From: Vreelandella populi | Lineage (GTDB): Bacteria; Pseudomonadota; Gammaproteobacteria; Pseudomonadales; Halomonadaceae | Length of the DNA stretch: 64,000 nucleotides | Assembly (NCBI RefSeq): GCF_003989825.1 | Contig: NZ_RZHE01000015.1 | Coordinates: 248,001 to 312,000, forward strand | Direction of reading: 5' to 3' | Notes under the pieces: generated by a model | The model's database searches: none | The model's input: only the letters and a program-made list of their open reading frames with translations | Told to the model about the DNA's origin: nothing | Made by a program: the position numbers and the translations under genes | Part shown: piece after piece, positions 1 through 8,390 of the stretch | Position numbering within the stretch: the first letter of the stretch is position 1 | How the letters are laid out: the number at the start of each line of letters is the position of its first letter

Positions 1-485
1 ATCCAATAGTGAAGTGCTTGATTATCTAGCGATGCGCTATACAGAGGCGTGAGATACAGCACGTACATGCCGCCGATATTGAGTATAAGCGCGCTGACGG
101 GATGGGAAACAAAGCGCACAAACCGGCTCTGCAGTAAGGCGGCTACACGCCTGCCACCTGCCTGCGGCAACGTGCTTAGTAGTAAAGTGATGGGGGCGGC
201 CAGGACCCAGGCAAGCGGCGCCAGCATGCCGATCAATAAATGCAGGGCCATATGGCCCACCAGATCATGGTGCGCCCAGGCCATCAAAGGGGGCGCCACG
301 GCGACGGCAAGCAGCAGACTGCCTAAGGTAAAAAAGACACTTCGCCAACCGCTCCAACCGGCCGCTTTATAACGCTGGGCATTAGCCGCCGCTAGATACG
401 CCAGCGTGATTAAAACAATCAGCGCCAGCGGTAGCCAATTAAGCAACGTCCCTTGCGCTGCATGGGCATGATCATGAACGTGCAT
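1..485 (-). CDS. Cytochrome c oxidase assembly protein, caa3_CtaG family (3' part outside window)
   Basis: The minus-strand reading frame opens with ATG at 485 (Met-His-Val-His-Asp-His) and stays open for 161 codons to the window edge, so the C-terminus is missing. The translation shows several hydrophobic segments and the family hallmarks of caa3_CtaG proteins: a HHDLVGHMALHLLIGMLAPL-type His-rich helix followed by a PITLLLS helix and a FVSHPVSALILNI segment. Members are inner-membrane proteins associated with haem-copper oxidase assembly; the precise role of this non-classical CtaG family is not settled. The start lies two bases after the stop of the DUF2243 gene, so the two are translationally coupled. 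The pairing of DUF2243 and CtaG is common in proteobacteria and supports the call. Confidence 0.8.
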   Translation of the reverse strand, partial: MHVHDHAHAAQGTLLNWLPLALIVLITLAYLAAANAQRYKAAGWSGWRSVFFTLGSLLLAVAVAPPLMAWAHHDLVGHMALHLLIGMLAPLAWVLAAPITLLLSTLPQAGGRRVAALLQSRFVRFVSHPVSALILNIGGMYVLYLTPLYSASLDNQALHYW

Positions 486-487
486 GT

Positions 488-952
488 CTAGCGATACCCG
501 AGACGCTTGGCACGGCGATAGAACCAGACACCGACCAGCAGCAGTACTATCGCGGCGCCGTTCCAGACCACGTCGTAAAGTAGTGGATCGACCCCGTAAC
601 GAATCTGATGCAGGCGTAAAATCTTGTGGTTGATCAAGCCATCAAATAGCTGAAAACCGCCCATGCCTAAAAAGAAGCCCGCCTTGGCCCAGGGGATCGC
701 CAGGCGCTTGCGCTGGGAAAGGTCGAGTAGCATAAACACGCCGATCACAATGGCGAGTAACTCGAAGGCATGCAGTAGCCCATCCGAAATAATCCCAAAC
801 GTTGGCGTACCAAAATCAAAGAAATGGTGCCATTGAAGCAACTGGTGAAAGACTATTTCATCGACGGCCGCCATTACGCCAATACCCAGCAGTAACGCCG
901 CCCATAACGAGCGTTTCGTATCAATATTTGAAGAGGTGGGATCGTTCGCCAT
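488..952 (-). CDS. DUF2243 membrane protein
   Basis: A 154-residue inner-membrane protein with about four transmembrane segments. It carries the DUF2243 pattern: an early helix with GIGVMAAVDEIVFHQLLQWHHF, a DGLLHAFE helix, a GGFQLFDGLINHKILRLHQIRYGV loop and a final VVWNGAAIVLLLVG helix. Conserved His and Asp residues in the membrane suggest metal or haem contact, but no biochemical function is known to me. It is the upstream gene of a two-gene unit with the CtaG-like gene. The stretch 953-1212 upstream shows no gene; a divergent cobalamin riboswitch begins at about 1213. Confidence 0.85.
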   Translation of the reverse strand: MANDPTSSNIDTKRSLWAALLLGIGVMAAVDEIVFHQLLQWHHFFDFGTPTFGIISDGLLHAFELLAIVIGVFMLLDLSQRKRLAIPWAKAGFFLGMGGFQLFDGLINHKILRLHQIRYGVDPLLYDVVWNGAAIVLLLVGVWFYRRAKRLGYR

Positions 953-1212
953 GGCATCCTTGCTCCTGAAGACTCTTCTTCAGGTTAGGCACGCCAAGCG
1001 TTAGGCGCAACACGGCGGCTGCGGCTGTGTTGCTCTTCATACCGATTGCGCTGGCATCCCAGGCAGAGGGCTACCAAGCATGAATCAATATTGAGTAAAA
1101 AAACGCTTTGTATTAGCGAACGCTTATCAGCATGGCATCCGCGCTATGCATACGCCTTCCAACGCTCACTTACGTTAAGAGGCTGTATTGTTTACTTCCC
1201 CCGCCTAGAATA

Positions 1213-1382
1213 GCCAGGTCGGTGTTCCCTCGGGAACTTAATAGAGAATCCGCCGCGGCTTGCCCGCCAACCGGAACTGCCCCCGCAACTGTAGGCGGTG
1301 AGCGACGCTCGATGATGCCACTGGACGTAACGTCTGGGAAGGTGAGCTAGCCATGACCCGTCAGTCAGGAGACCTGCCGACT
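1213..1382 (+). promoter_or_regulatory. Cobalamin (AdoCbl-type) riboswitch
   Basis: The strand carries the known landmarks in order: closing stem CAGGTC (1215-1220) pairing with GACCTG (1371-1376), an early TCGGGAACTTAATAGAGAATCC block, the CCGGAACTGCCCCCGCAACTGTA core near 1270-1295, a CCACTG...TGGGAAGG arm, and the B12 box GCTAGCCATGACCCGTCAGTCAGGAGACCTGC near 1347-1377. A further hairpin pairs CGGGCCA (1400-1406) with TGGCCCG (1430-1436). It ends about 12 bases before the GGGAG ribosome site (1449-1453) of the next gene and has no T-tract, so I infer control of translation rather than termination. Such elements repress expression when adenosylcobalamin is plentiful. Confidence 0.95.
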
Positions 1383-1458
1383 CATGTAAAATCATCGAGC
1401 GGGCCAGCTCGGCCTACTGCCGGTTTGGGTGGCCCGTTCATCATGCACGGGAGTGTAC

Positions 1459-2472
1459 ATGATGTTGAGATTGACCACGGCGATTGCCGCCAGCCTGTTA
1501 CTGGGCAAAACGGCCTGCGCCGCTACTGACTACCCCTTAACGCTTGAAAGTTGCGGCCATGGCATTACCCTGGAGCAGCCTCCAGAGCGTGTAGTGAGCA
1601 TCGGTCAGGCCCCCACCGAGATCCTTTACATGTTGGGCCTTGCCGATAAGGTGGCTGGCACCGCTCTCTGGATCAACCCGGTGCTTGAAGAGTTTGAAGC
1701 GGTGGATGCAAACATCGAGCGCCTTTCAGACAACGCCCCAAGCTATGAGAGCGTGGTAGCCAAAAAACCTGACTTGGTGGTTTCAGCGTACGAATGGATG
1801 ATTGGACCGGCAGGCGTGGTGGGCACTCCGACGATGTTTGCCGATATTGGCATCCCCAGCTGGACTCTACCTACGGAGTGCATGGGTAAAAGCAACCAGC
1901 ACAGCATGGACGGCGCTCGCACGGCGTTGTTCGATACCGAGCTTGTTTACGACAGCATTGCCACACTCGCTGAAATCTTTGATGTTACGGAGCGTGGCGA
2001 CCAGCTGATCGCGGACCTCAAGGCGCGGGAAGCCGCTGCCGTCGCGAAAGCCGGGTCTCTGGACTTGCCCGACGACATCACCGGCGTTTTCTGGTACTCC
2101 TCCGCCGACTTGGCCATTGACCCTTATGTAGCGGGCGCGAACAGTGTACCCGACTGGCTGATGAGCCGGCTGGGGATCACCAACGTCGTGACCGCAAAAG
2201 AAGAATGGCCGACTGTTGGCTGGGAAACGATTGCCAGAAGCAACCCGACCTTTATTGCGGCCGCACAAATGAATCGACGGCGCTTTCCGGCTGATAATAT
2301 AGCGGCCAAACGCGAGTTCCTGATATCCGACGCCGTTACCCGCGAGACCGAAGCCGTACAACAAGGCCGCATTATCGAGATTGACGCGCACGCACTGGAT
2401 CCCTCGGTTCGAGCGATTTTTGCGCTAGAAGAACTCGCCGACCGGCTTGCCGAGTTCAAGCTGTCCCATTAA
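1459..2472 (+). CDS. Periplasmic substrate-binding protein of BtuF/FecB type, cobalamin-riboswitch controlled
   Basis: A 337-residue class III binding protein (PF01497 fold). The chosen ATG at 1459 follows GGGAG by five bases and gives a signal peptide (MMLRLTTAIAASLLLGKTACA, cleavage near residue 22). The mature N-terminus has the family ERVVSIGQAPTEILYMLGLADKVAGTA motif, and the second lobe ends with an ALEELADRLAEF helix. The B12 riboswitch upstream points to cobalamin, a cobinamide-type corrinoid or cobalt. Odd point: no permease (BtuC) or ATPase (BtuD) gene follows; the next gene is on the other strand. It may serve a transporter encoded elsewhere, or bind another siderophore-like ligand. 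A terminator lies right after the gene, so this is a single-gene transcript. Confidence 0.85.
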   Translation: MMLRLTTAIAASLLLGKTACAATDYPLTLESCGHGITLEQPPERVVSIGQAPTEILYMLGLADKVAGTALWINPVLEEFEAVDANIERLSDNAPSYESVVAKKPDLVVSAYEWMIGPAGVVGTPTMFADIGIPSWTLPTECMGKSNQHSMDGARTALFDTELVYDSIATLAEIFDVTERGDQLIADLKAREAAAVAKAGSLDLPDDITGVFWYSSADLAIDPYVAGANSVPDWLMSRLGITNVVTAKEEWPTVGWETIARSNPTFIAAAQMNRRRFPADNIAAKREFLISDAVTRETEAVQQGRIIEIDAHALDPSVRAIFALEELADRLAEFKLSH

Positions 2473-2492
2473 TACGCCGGCCACGCCATGCA

Positions 2493-2519
2493 GCGCCCCG
2501 TCTACGGGGCGCGCTTTTT
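2493..2519 (+). terminator. Rho-independent terminator of the binding-protein gene
   Basis: GCGCCCCGT (2493-2501) pairs perfectly with ACGGGGCGC (2504-2512); a short CT loop and a TTTTT tract (2515-2519) follow. It lies 20 bases past the stop codon of the cobalamin-controlled gene. Confidence 0.9.
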
Positions 2520-2548
2520 AATGTTAGGATTGATCGTAATATGGCGCT

Positions 2549-3358
2549 TTAGTAACGCAGCCAGGTATTGATTTCTTGAGCGACGAGCTCTGGGTGCGTC
2601 ATATGAAGGCAGTGCCCTTCGCTTGCAAGCAGTCGCAGCGTGCTGCCCGGCATATGAGCATGCATATAATGGCCGACATCAGGGCTGGCCAGGGAGTCTT
2701 GCTGGCTTTGCAGTAGCAACGCCTCATGCTTGGCTTGCGGCAATAGATGACGATAATCCGAGAAGAAGGTCGCTTTAGCGAATGCCTTGGCGACCACCGG
2801 GTCAGTCGAGCAGAAGCTGTCCGATAGCTCGCTCGTCAGCAACTCAGAATTCTCAAGCCCCATTACCAGCGGCGCCAAATAGTTAGCCCAGCCAATATAA
2901 TTGCGATCCATTAAACCCAGAAGCTCTTCAATATCAGCGCACTCGAACCCGCCATAATAGTCTGGCGGCATATTTAAAAAGCAGGGCGAGGGGCAAATCA
3001 TCACCTGACTTGCAAAAAGCTCAGGGTGGGCAATGGAGGCCAGCAGGCCTATCGTGCCGCTCACAGAATGACCTATAAGATGCACCTGCGTTAAATTTAG
3101 AGCTTGGCAGATCTCCGTTACATCCTTGGCATAGCCTTCCAAGGCACGGTAACGCGATTCGCTAAACGCCGATATCTGCGACTGACCAGACCCCACATAA
3201 TCAAAAAGCACCAGCGTGTAGCGCTCTTTCAGGTGAGGAATCAGGTGCCGCCACATTTGCTGATCACAGCCGAAACCATGAGCAAGCATCAGTGTTTTTT
3301 CGCCAGATCCGACGATAGTCACATTATTACGCGCCACGACCTGTTCTTTAGTTAACAC
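2549..3358 (-). CDS. RsbQ-like alpha/beta hydrolase
   Basis: A 269-residue alpha/beta hydrolase, the same length as Bacillus subtilis RsbQ. The triad reads Ser98 in GHSVSG, Asp221 in QQDSLA and His249 in EGHCLH, each exactly two residues beyond the RsbQ positions Ser96, Asp219 and His247. The oxyanion motif AHGFGCDQQMW and the FDYVGSGQS strand are also RsbQ/KAI2/D14-like. RsbQ is needed by the PAS-phosphatase RsbP to sense energy stress, probably by supplying or cleaving a small ligand. Here the gene follows a PAS-GGDEF-EAL gene by 23 bases on the same strand, so I infer that it serves that PAS domain and links a hydrophobic ligand to cyclic-di-GMP. No signal peptide; cytosolic. Confidence 0.8.
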   Translation of the reverse strand: MLTKEQVVARNNVTIVGSGEKTLMLAHGFGCDQQMWRHLIPHLKERYTLVLFDYVGSGQSQISAFSESRYRALEGYAKDVTEICQALNLTQVHLIGHSVSGTIGLLASIAHPELFASQVMICPSPCFLNMPPDYYGGFECADIEELLGLMDRNYIGWANYLAPLVMGLENSELLTSELSDSFCSTDPVVAKAFAKATFFSDYRHLLPQAKHEALLLQSQQDSLASPDVGHYMHAHMPGSTLRLLASEGHCLHMTHPELVAQEINTWLRY

Positions 3359-3381
3359 GCAGTTTTACTCCCTTTCCCTTT

Positions 3382-5121
3382 TTAAACGAATGAGTTTTTA
3401 TATTTCTCCTGACACGCTTGCTGATACCACTCATCGATCCATGTTGGAAAGGCGCGAGCGGGCATCGGCTTTGCTATGTAGTACCCTTGGCCACACTCAC
3501 AGCCAAGTTCAACCAGCCGTTGGCTATGCTGTAATGTCTCAACCCCCTCCGCGACCAAGCCATATCCAAACGCATGGGCAAAGCCGATAACGCCCTTTAG
3601 AATGGCCAAATCATTGCTACTGGTCAGCATGTTCTTGACAAAACTACGGTCAATTTTAAGGGTATCTACCGGCAAATCCCTGAGGTGGCTCAAAGAGGAG
3701 TAACCGGTTCCAAAGTCGTCCAGTGAGATGCGAATACCCATTAGCCGACAGGCATTGAGCACTGAAGACACATGACTTACATCCTCAATAGTACTGGTTT
3801 CAAGCACTTCAATCTCAAATAGCTGTTTAGGCAGGTTGGGGAAGTCAGAAAGGATGGCGCTTAAATCGCGCAGAAATTGCGGGTGCTGCAAGTGGTAACC
3901 ATCAATGTTGACGCTGACCTGTAGCTTCAGACCCTTCTGTACCCATATTTGTTGTTGGCAGAGAGCTGTCGTGATTACCCACCGTCCCAGCGCCAATCCG
4001 GTGGGCGTATTACTGAGTACAGGCAGGAAAGTGGCAGGCCCTTTTAGCCCTTCTACCGGATGGTTCCAACGTATTAAGGCCTCAACGCCAAACACCTTAC
4101 CCGTACGCATATTGATCTTGGGTTGGTAGTAAAGCTCAAACTGGTCGAACTCCATCGCGGCTTTAATCGCTAACAGCTCTGAATGCTTTTCCTTCTGGAC
4201 AACTTCATTATCTGTATTAAATAGGCAAACCTGGTTCTTTCCGGAAAGTTTTGCTTGATACATGGCCTGGTCGGCCTGGCGAATAAGCTGGCCTGGCTCT
4301 ACGTCTTTCGCCTGGGGATAAAGGGTAACGCCGATGCTGGCAGAGAGATTTAACGGGAGAGCATCCACTTTAAAAGGTTCGGCAAGTTTACTAACCAGCC
4401 GAGTCAGCGACTCTTCTACCAAGCTTGCGCTGAAACAACCTTTTAAAAAAATTACGAACTCATCGCCTCCAAAACGAGCAACCATATCATCACTTTTAAG
4501 ATTACCGGTCAGCCGCTCGGCCATTAGCTGAAGCGTCTTATCGCCGACATGATGCCCATGGCGGTCATTAATCTCCTTGAACCCATCAAGATCAACAAAC
4601 GCCACGGCGAACGCCATACCGTTACGCTTTCGGCTCAGCATTTCCTGGTCAAGATATTTGGTTAAGGCAGCCCGATTAGGTAAGCCCGTCAATGGATCTG
4701 TATCTTTTAAAGTACGCAGTAAGGAAACCTTCTGTTCAAGTAGACTTTTAGTTTCCGTTAATTTCTCAAATAATTGGTTAGACCGGCTAACGCTACTGAT
4801 ACTCCAAAAAATACGATCATAGACGCTATCGTGACGTGCACTAACCACGATAGGCGCCAAGCTTTCTGCTGATGTTACCAGTGTGAGGCGAATTTCGTCA
4901 CAGTATCCCTCCCTTGCAATCAGGGGCACAATATATGCTTCATATATAATCTGCGACGCTTTGCTCAATAAGGAAAATAGATCGGCATCTAGCAGCTCAT
5001 GGGGTGAGTAGCCGAAATACTCCTCAATATAGCGATTGCTATACACAACATGTCGTTTATTGTCGGTAACCATGCATCCTACTGGGAAATCATCGAGTGA
5101 AAACAGAGTAGGAATGGACAT
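3382..5121 (-). CDS. PAS-GGDEF-EAL cyclic-di-GMP signalling protein
   Basis: A 579-residue soluble protein. A PAS domain fills about residues 1-130 (DDFPVGCMVTDNKRHVVYSN, then FGYSPHELLDADLFSLLS). A coiled linker (FEKLTETKSLLEQKVSLLRTL) leads to a GGDEF domain starting at DTDPLTGLPNR (~140) with an intact FGGDEF motif. An EAL domain follows from ~315 with VEALIRWNHP, the DDFGTGYSSL loop and KIDRSFV, so both synthesis and breakdown of cyclic-di-GMP look possible. The inhibitory I-site RxxD is degenerate (Lys-Ser-Asp-Asp). No transmembrane segment is seen. It is the first gene of a pair with the RsbQ-like hydrolase, which suggests that the PAS domain senses a hydrolase-dependent ligand. Confidence 0.9.
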   Translation of the reverse strand: MSIPTLFSLDDFPVGCMVTDNKRHVVYSNRYIEEYFGYSPHELLDADLFSLLSKASQIIYEAYIVPLIAREGYCDEIRLTLVTSAESLAPIVVSARHDSVYDRIFWSISSVSRSNQLFEKLTETKSLLEQKVSLLRTLKDTDPLTGLPNRAALTKYLDQEMLSRKRNGMAFAVAFVDLDGFKEINDRHGHHVGDKTLQLMAERLTGNLKSDDMVARFGGDEFVIFLKGCFSASLVEESLTRLVSKLAEPFKVDALPLNLSASIGVTLYPQAKDVEPGQLIRQADQAMYQAKLSGKNQVCLFNTDNEVVQKEKHSELLAIKAAMEFDQFELYYQPKINMRTGKVFGVEALIRWNHPVEGLKGPATFLPVLSNTPTGLALGRWVITTALCQQQIWVQKGLKLQVSVNIDGYHLQHPQFLRDLSAILSDFPNLPKQLFEIEVLETSTIEDVSHVSSVLNACRLMGIRISLDDFGTGYSSLSHLRDLPVDTLKIDRSFVKNMLTSSNDLAILKGVIGFAHAFGYGLVAEGVETLQHSQRLVELGCECGQGYYIAKPMPARAFPTWIDEWYQQACQEKYKNSFV

Positions 5122-5297
5122 GACGTACCTTGGATGATGATAAATGACTTCTGCGTAATCGACCTTTACTTTTCGTATAGTCTCTTATAATGATCAAATT
5201 TGATGTTGATATAATGTAACAAATTAATACAGATAATAACAAAAGTACTGGCACTAAGCACGTGTTGGTAAGAAATGATCGCCAACTTAAACATCAA

Positions 5298-5389
5298 GGA
5301 GCAGTAGGCCGCTTGAACCAGTGCCCTCTTTAGTGAATTACCGACCTTTGCAGAGAAAAGCGCTTGCCAGTATATAAGCCTACTGCTCC
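5298..5389. repeat. Long-range inverted repeat in the 5122-5561 gap
   Basis: GGAGCAGTAGGC (5298-5309) is repeated as a perfect reverse complement GCCTACTGCTCC (5378-5389), 68 bases apart. The 440-base gap between the patatin gene and the PAS-GGDEF-EAL gene is otherwise AT-rich and holds no open frame that I would call a gene. It could be a structured leader or the ends of a tiny decayed element. I saw no T-tract after it. Confidence 0.5.
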
Positions 5390-5561
5390 AGCGTTAGGAG
5401 CTGGTTAGGGTGGTAGCTAAGGATTAATTCGTGTCCGATAGGTGGCCCTCGCCTCTCTATTATGGTCATTAACAACCGCAAAACCGTAAACAATAAATAC
5501 TCTGAAGCTAAATCATTAAGAAAAAATGAAACACGCTGAAACCAACGCCGCTGAGCCGTCC

Positions 5562-6671
5562 CTATACCAGTGCTCTAGGCTCACTTCCATTAAACCCATG
5601 CACGGTAAACTCACCAGGGGCGGCGCGTCGGGTGCCTAGCGCCTCCAAGGCATGGCTCATATCCAAGCGACCTGCCTCCCATCGTTCGGTTAGCGAGGGG
5701 CGTGAAAAATCAAAGGCTCGCATTTCGGTGTCGTGGGGCACGCCCGCATGGCTGAGCATAAGTAGCGTGGTGGCCCTGTCGGTGTGCGCCCCTTCTGCCA
5801 AGGCTGATGCCAAGGTTGGGTCTTTGCGCTGCTGTTCGGGAATCTGGTTGGCCAGTAGCTGCAACTGGCGACGCAACTCATGACGTTGGCGCAGGTTACT
5901 CAGGGCCCGCCTGCTCTGGTTTGAAAGAAGCAGCTCCAACTGCCGGTCCATCGCCTGTCCTACTGTCTTGAAGTCAGGCCCGCCGTGGCGGAATAAGTCC
6001 AGAGCAATACACAGCCGATCTTCTGTGCCAGCTTCATCCAAAGCAGCTTCCAAGGGGAGGTTTGAGGTCATCCCCCCATCCACCACTAGCTGGTCATCAA
6101 TCTGCGTTGGCGGGAAAAAGGGAATAAACCCGCAACTCGCCAGCAGATGATCGGCGTTGATAGTCGATTTGGCAGTATCGAAACGTATTTCCTCTCCGCT
6201 ATTGGCATCCACCGCGACGATGACCAATCTGATCTCACCGTTATTCAGCCGGTCCCAATCAACCAGCCGTTCCAAGCTTTCACGCAAGAAAGCGAGATCG
6301 TAGAGGCCGGTATCGGTAGGCATTGCCGGTAGCATGGATAAACCGCCTGGAAAACGCGTGTGATAGACAGCAGGGCTACCAAGAAGCAGGCTTTGCATGG
6401 CGCGACTGCGCTTACTGTCCCATGTGGTCGTCCAGGCAGGGCTAAAAGCCCAAGCCCCGTCCTGTACGGCGGTATTCCAAAAGTGATGCAGAGCATCAAT
6501 ACGTTTTTCTGGAGGATTACCGGCGATTAAAGCGGCATTGACCGCGCCAACGGAGACGGCGAAGATTTGGTCAGGATGAAAGCCCTGTTCGTGCAGCGTT
6601 TCATAAGCCCCGCCCTGATAGGCCCCCAGTGCGTTCCCGCCAGACAGAATGAGTATGCTTTGCTCAGCCAT
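5562..6671 (-). CDS. Patatin-like phospholipase family protein
   Basis: A 369-residue protein from the ATG at 6671, which has a strong GGAGGTCC ribosome site just upstream; a start eight codons earlier is possible but has none. Patatin features are clear: the oxyanion loop LSGGNALGAYQGGAYETL (~9-26), nucleophile Ser40 in FAVSVGAVNAAL, and the catalytic Asp in the VVDGGMTSNLPLEAAL motif. The elbow reads A-x-S-x-G rather than the usual G-x-S-x-G. The family hydrolyses acyl esters of lipids; the substrate here is unknown. No signal peptide. Monocistronic: the neighbours are separated by 440 and 490 bases. The upstream gap 6672-7160 holds only the hairpin at 7063-7092. Confidence 0.85.
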   Translation of the reverse strand: MAEQSILILSGGNALGAYQGGAYETLHEQGFHPDQIFAVSVGAVNAALIAGNPPEKRIDALHHFWNTAVQDGAWAFSPAWTTTWDSKRSRAMQSLLLGSPAVYHTRFPGGLSMLPAMPTDTGLYDLAFLRESLERLVDWDRLNNGEIRLVIVAVDANSGEEIRFDTAKSTINADHLLASCGFIPFFPPTQIDDQLVVDGGMTSNLPLEAALDEAGTEDRLCIALDLFRHGGPDFKTVGQAMDRQLELLLSNQSRRALSNLRQRHELRRQLQLLANQIPEQQRKDPTLASALAEGAHTDRATTLLMLSHAGVPHDTEMRAFDFSRPSLTERWEAGRLDMSHALEALGTRRAAPGEFTVHGFNGSEPRALV

Positions 6672-7062
6672 TGGACCTCCAAATAGGATCAACAATATTC
6701 ATAACAGACGCGGGCATTAACCGACAAACGGGCGTTTTGCCCGCTGAATAGCTAAATATAAGCGACCCATCAAAGTGACCGGCAACAGCCGTATTACTTC
6801 GTATTCAGTGTGATTAACGTTAGCCCATCGAGAAGAATTTTCCACAGCGCCTTGCCGGCTCGCTTATTGAGCGCCAGCCTGCCGCGATGTGCCTTCACGA
6901 TTCCCTGAGTAATGCTCAGCCTCAGGCCTTACCCGGTGGCACTTGATAGCGTTGACGCCTCGCCATGTACTTAAGGTTTCATATACGCTAGCGTCATCTG
7001 TGGCGACCCGCACAGTGCGTCGCTTAATTTGTGGACTATGTTCTAGAGCGTGTAGAGCAGAT

Positions 7063-7092
7063 GAAAAAGCCGCGCATTTGCGCGGCTTTTTC
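7063..7092. terminator. Bidirectional terminator hairpin downstream of the MFS gene
   Basis: GAAAAAGCCGCGC (7063-7075), loop ATTT, GCGCGGCTTTTTC (7080-7092): a perfect 13-base stem with A- and T-runs, so it can work on both strands. It most likely ends the TetR-MFS transcript, which runs leftward. The rest of the 6672-7160 gap shows no gene. Confidence 0.85.
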
Positions 7093-7160
7093 TCGTTTCG
7101 GTCTTGGATGCCTCCGTTTATTTAACCTTAAGGCACACTATTCACTACGCGACCCACCAC

Positions 7161-8390
7161 CTAAGTGCCTTGTGCTTTTTTCGTCATGGCGCCTGCAAGG
7201 CGGCATAGTAGCAAAGCGGCTACGCCACACAGCGCAATCGTCAACGGCATCAGGTGCGGCCCCTGAGTAACCAAGCTGACAATGTAGCCAACGGCCGCCG
7301 CTATCACATAGTGCAGGGTACCCATCAGCGCCGAGGCTACACCGGCTTTCGCCCCACCAGCGTTCATGGTCAGCGCGGTCAAATTACCAAACACCAGCCC
7401 GAGCGCGCCGATTGCGACCGCCAGCAGCGCCACGTAAATTTCGAACGTGACCATATCCGTCGTGACGACCAGATATAAAAGTGCACCGGCCAGTGTGTGC
7501 ATGCCAAGCCCGATATAAGTCACCCCGGCAGGCGTCATACCGCGTGCAGACAACCCATTGGACAGCATGCCACCAATAATCAGCCCGACCGAATTGGCGG
7601 CAAACAGATAGCTGAAATGGGTCGGGGTCATGCCAAAATGGTCGGTAAACACAAAGGCCGCGGCGCTGATATAGGTGAAAAGTGACCCCAGAACAAAGCC
7701 ACCGGCCGCCGTATAAGCCATAAACACCCGACGACGCGACTGAGCCAGATACCCACGCACGACACTGCCTACGCTAAGCGCTGTGCGCTGCCTAACGTCA
7801 AGCGTCTCGGGAATGGCTGCCAGGCTCCATGCCAATCCGATGACACCCAAGACGGCCAGTGTCCAGAAGATAACGCGCCAGCCGCCGTGCTCAAGCAGAA
7901 AGCCTCCCATCATGGGGGCCACTACGGGAGCGATCATCATGACCTGCATCAATAGAGAAAAGATTTTGGCGGAGCTTTTCACATCGCAAAGATCGGCCAC
8001 GATGGCACGCGGCGCGACCAAGCCTGCGGCCGCGCCGATGGCCTGCAAAAAGCGCGCGGCGAGCAACCACTCAAGAGTAGGCGCCATGGCTGCAACCACC
8101 GAGCCTGCCACAAAGATCACAAGCCCCACCAAAAGCGGCATCCTCCGCCCAAAACGCTCCAGCAGCGGGCCATAAAGGCACTGCCCCAGCGCCAGCCCTG
8201 CCAAAAAGACCGACAGCGTTTGCTGCACGCTGCCCGCCGAGACCTCATAAGTCTGTGCAATCATCGGCATACCGGGCAGATACATATCGATCGCCATGGC
8301 ATCGAGTGCGGTCAAAAGCGCCAGCAGAATCACCAGCGCCATGCCCACTGTCGTTTGGTGAGTATTATCACGGATGGCCTGTTCAGTCAT
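7161..8390 (-). CDS. Bcr/CflA-family MFS drug efflux transporter
   Basis: A 409-residue inner-membrane carrier with 12 predicted helices. The N-terminal part has the Bcr/CflA signature: ALLTALDAMAIDMYLPGMPMIAQTYEVSAGSVQQTLSVFLAGLALGQCLYGPLLERFGRR, including the D-MYLP motif in helix 1 and the G-x-x-x-D/ERFGRR loop. The family exports drugs such as bicyclomycin or chloramphenicol, and sometimes dipeptides or sulfonamides; the substrate here cannot be named. The start overlaps the 3' end of the TetR-type regulator by eight bases, so the two form one operon. Expression is probably controlled by the operator at 9062-9089. Confidence 0.9.
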   Translation of the reverse strand: MTEQAIRDNTHQTTVGMALVILLALLTALDAMAIDMYLPGMPMIAQTYEVSAGSVQQTLSVFLAGLALGQCLYGPLLERFGRRMPLLVGLVIFVAGSVVAAMAPTLEWLLAARFLQAIGAAAGLVAPRAIVADLCDVKSSAKIFSLLMQVMMIAPVVAPMMGGFLLEHGGWRVIFWTLAVLGVIGLAWSLAAIPETLDVRQRTALSVGSVVRGYLAQSRRRVFMAYTAAGGFVLGSLFTYISAAAFVFTDHFGMTPTHFSYLFAANSVGLIIGGMLSNGLSARGMTPAGVTYIGLGMHTLAGALLYLVVTTDMVTFEIYVALLAVAIGALGLVFGNLTALTMNAGGAKAGVASALMGTLHYVIAAAVGYIVSLVTQGPHLMPLTIALCGVAALLLCRLAGAMTKKAQGT

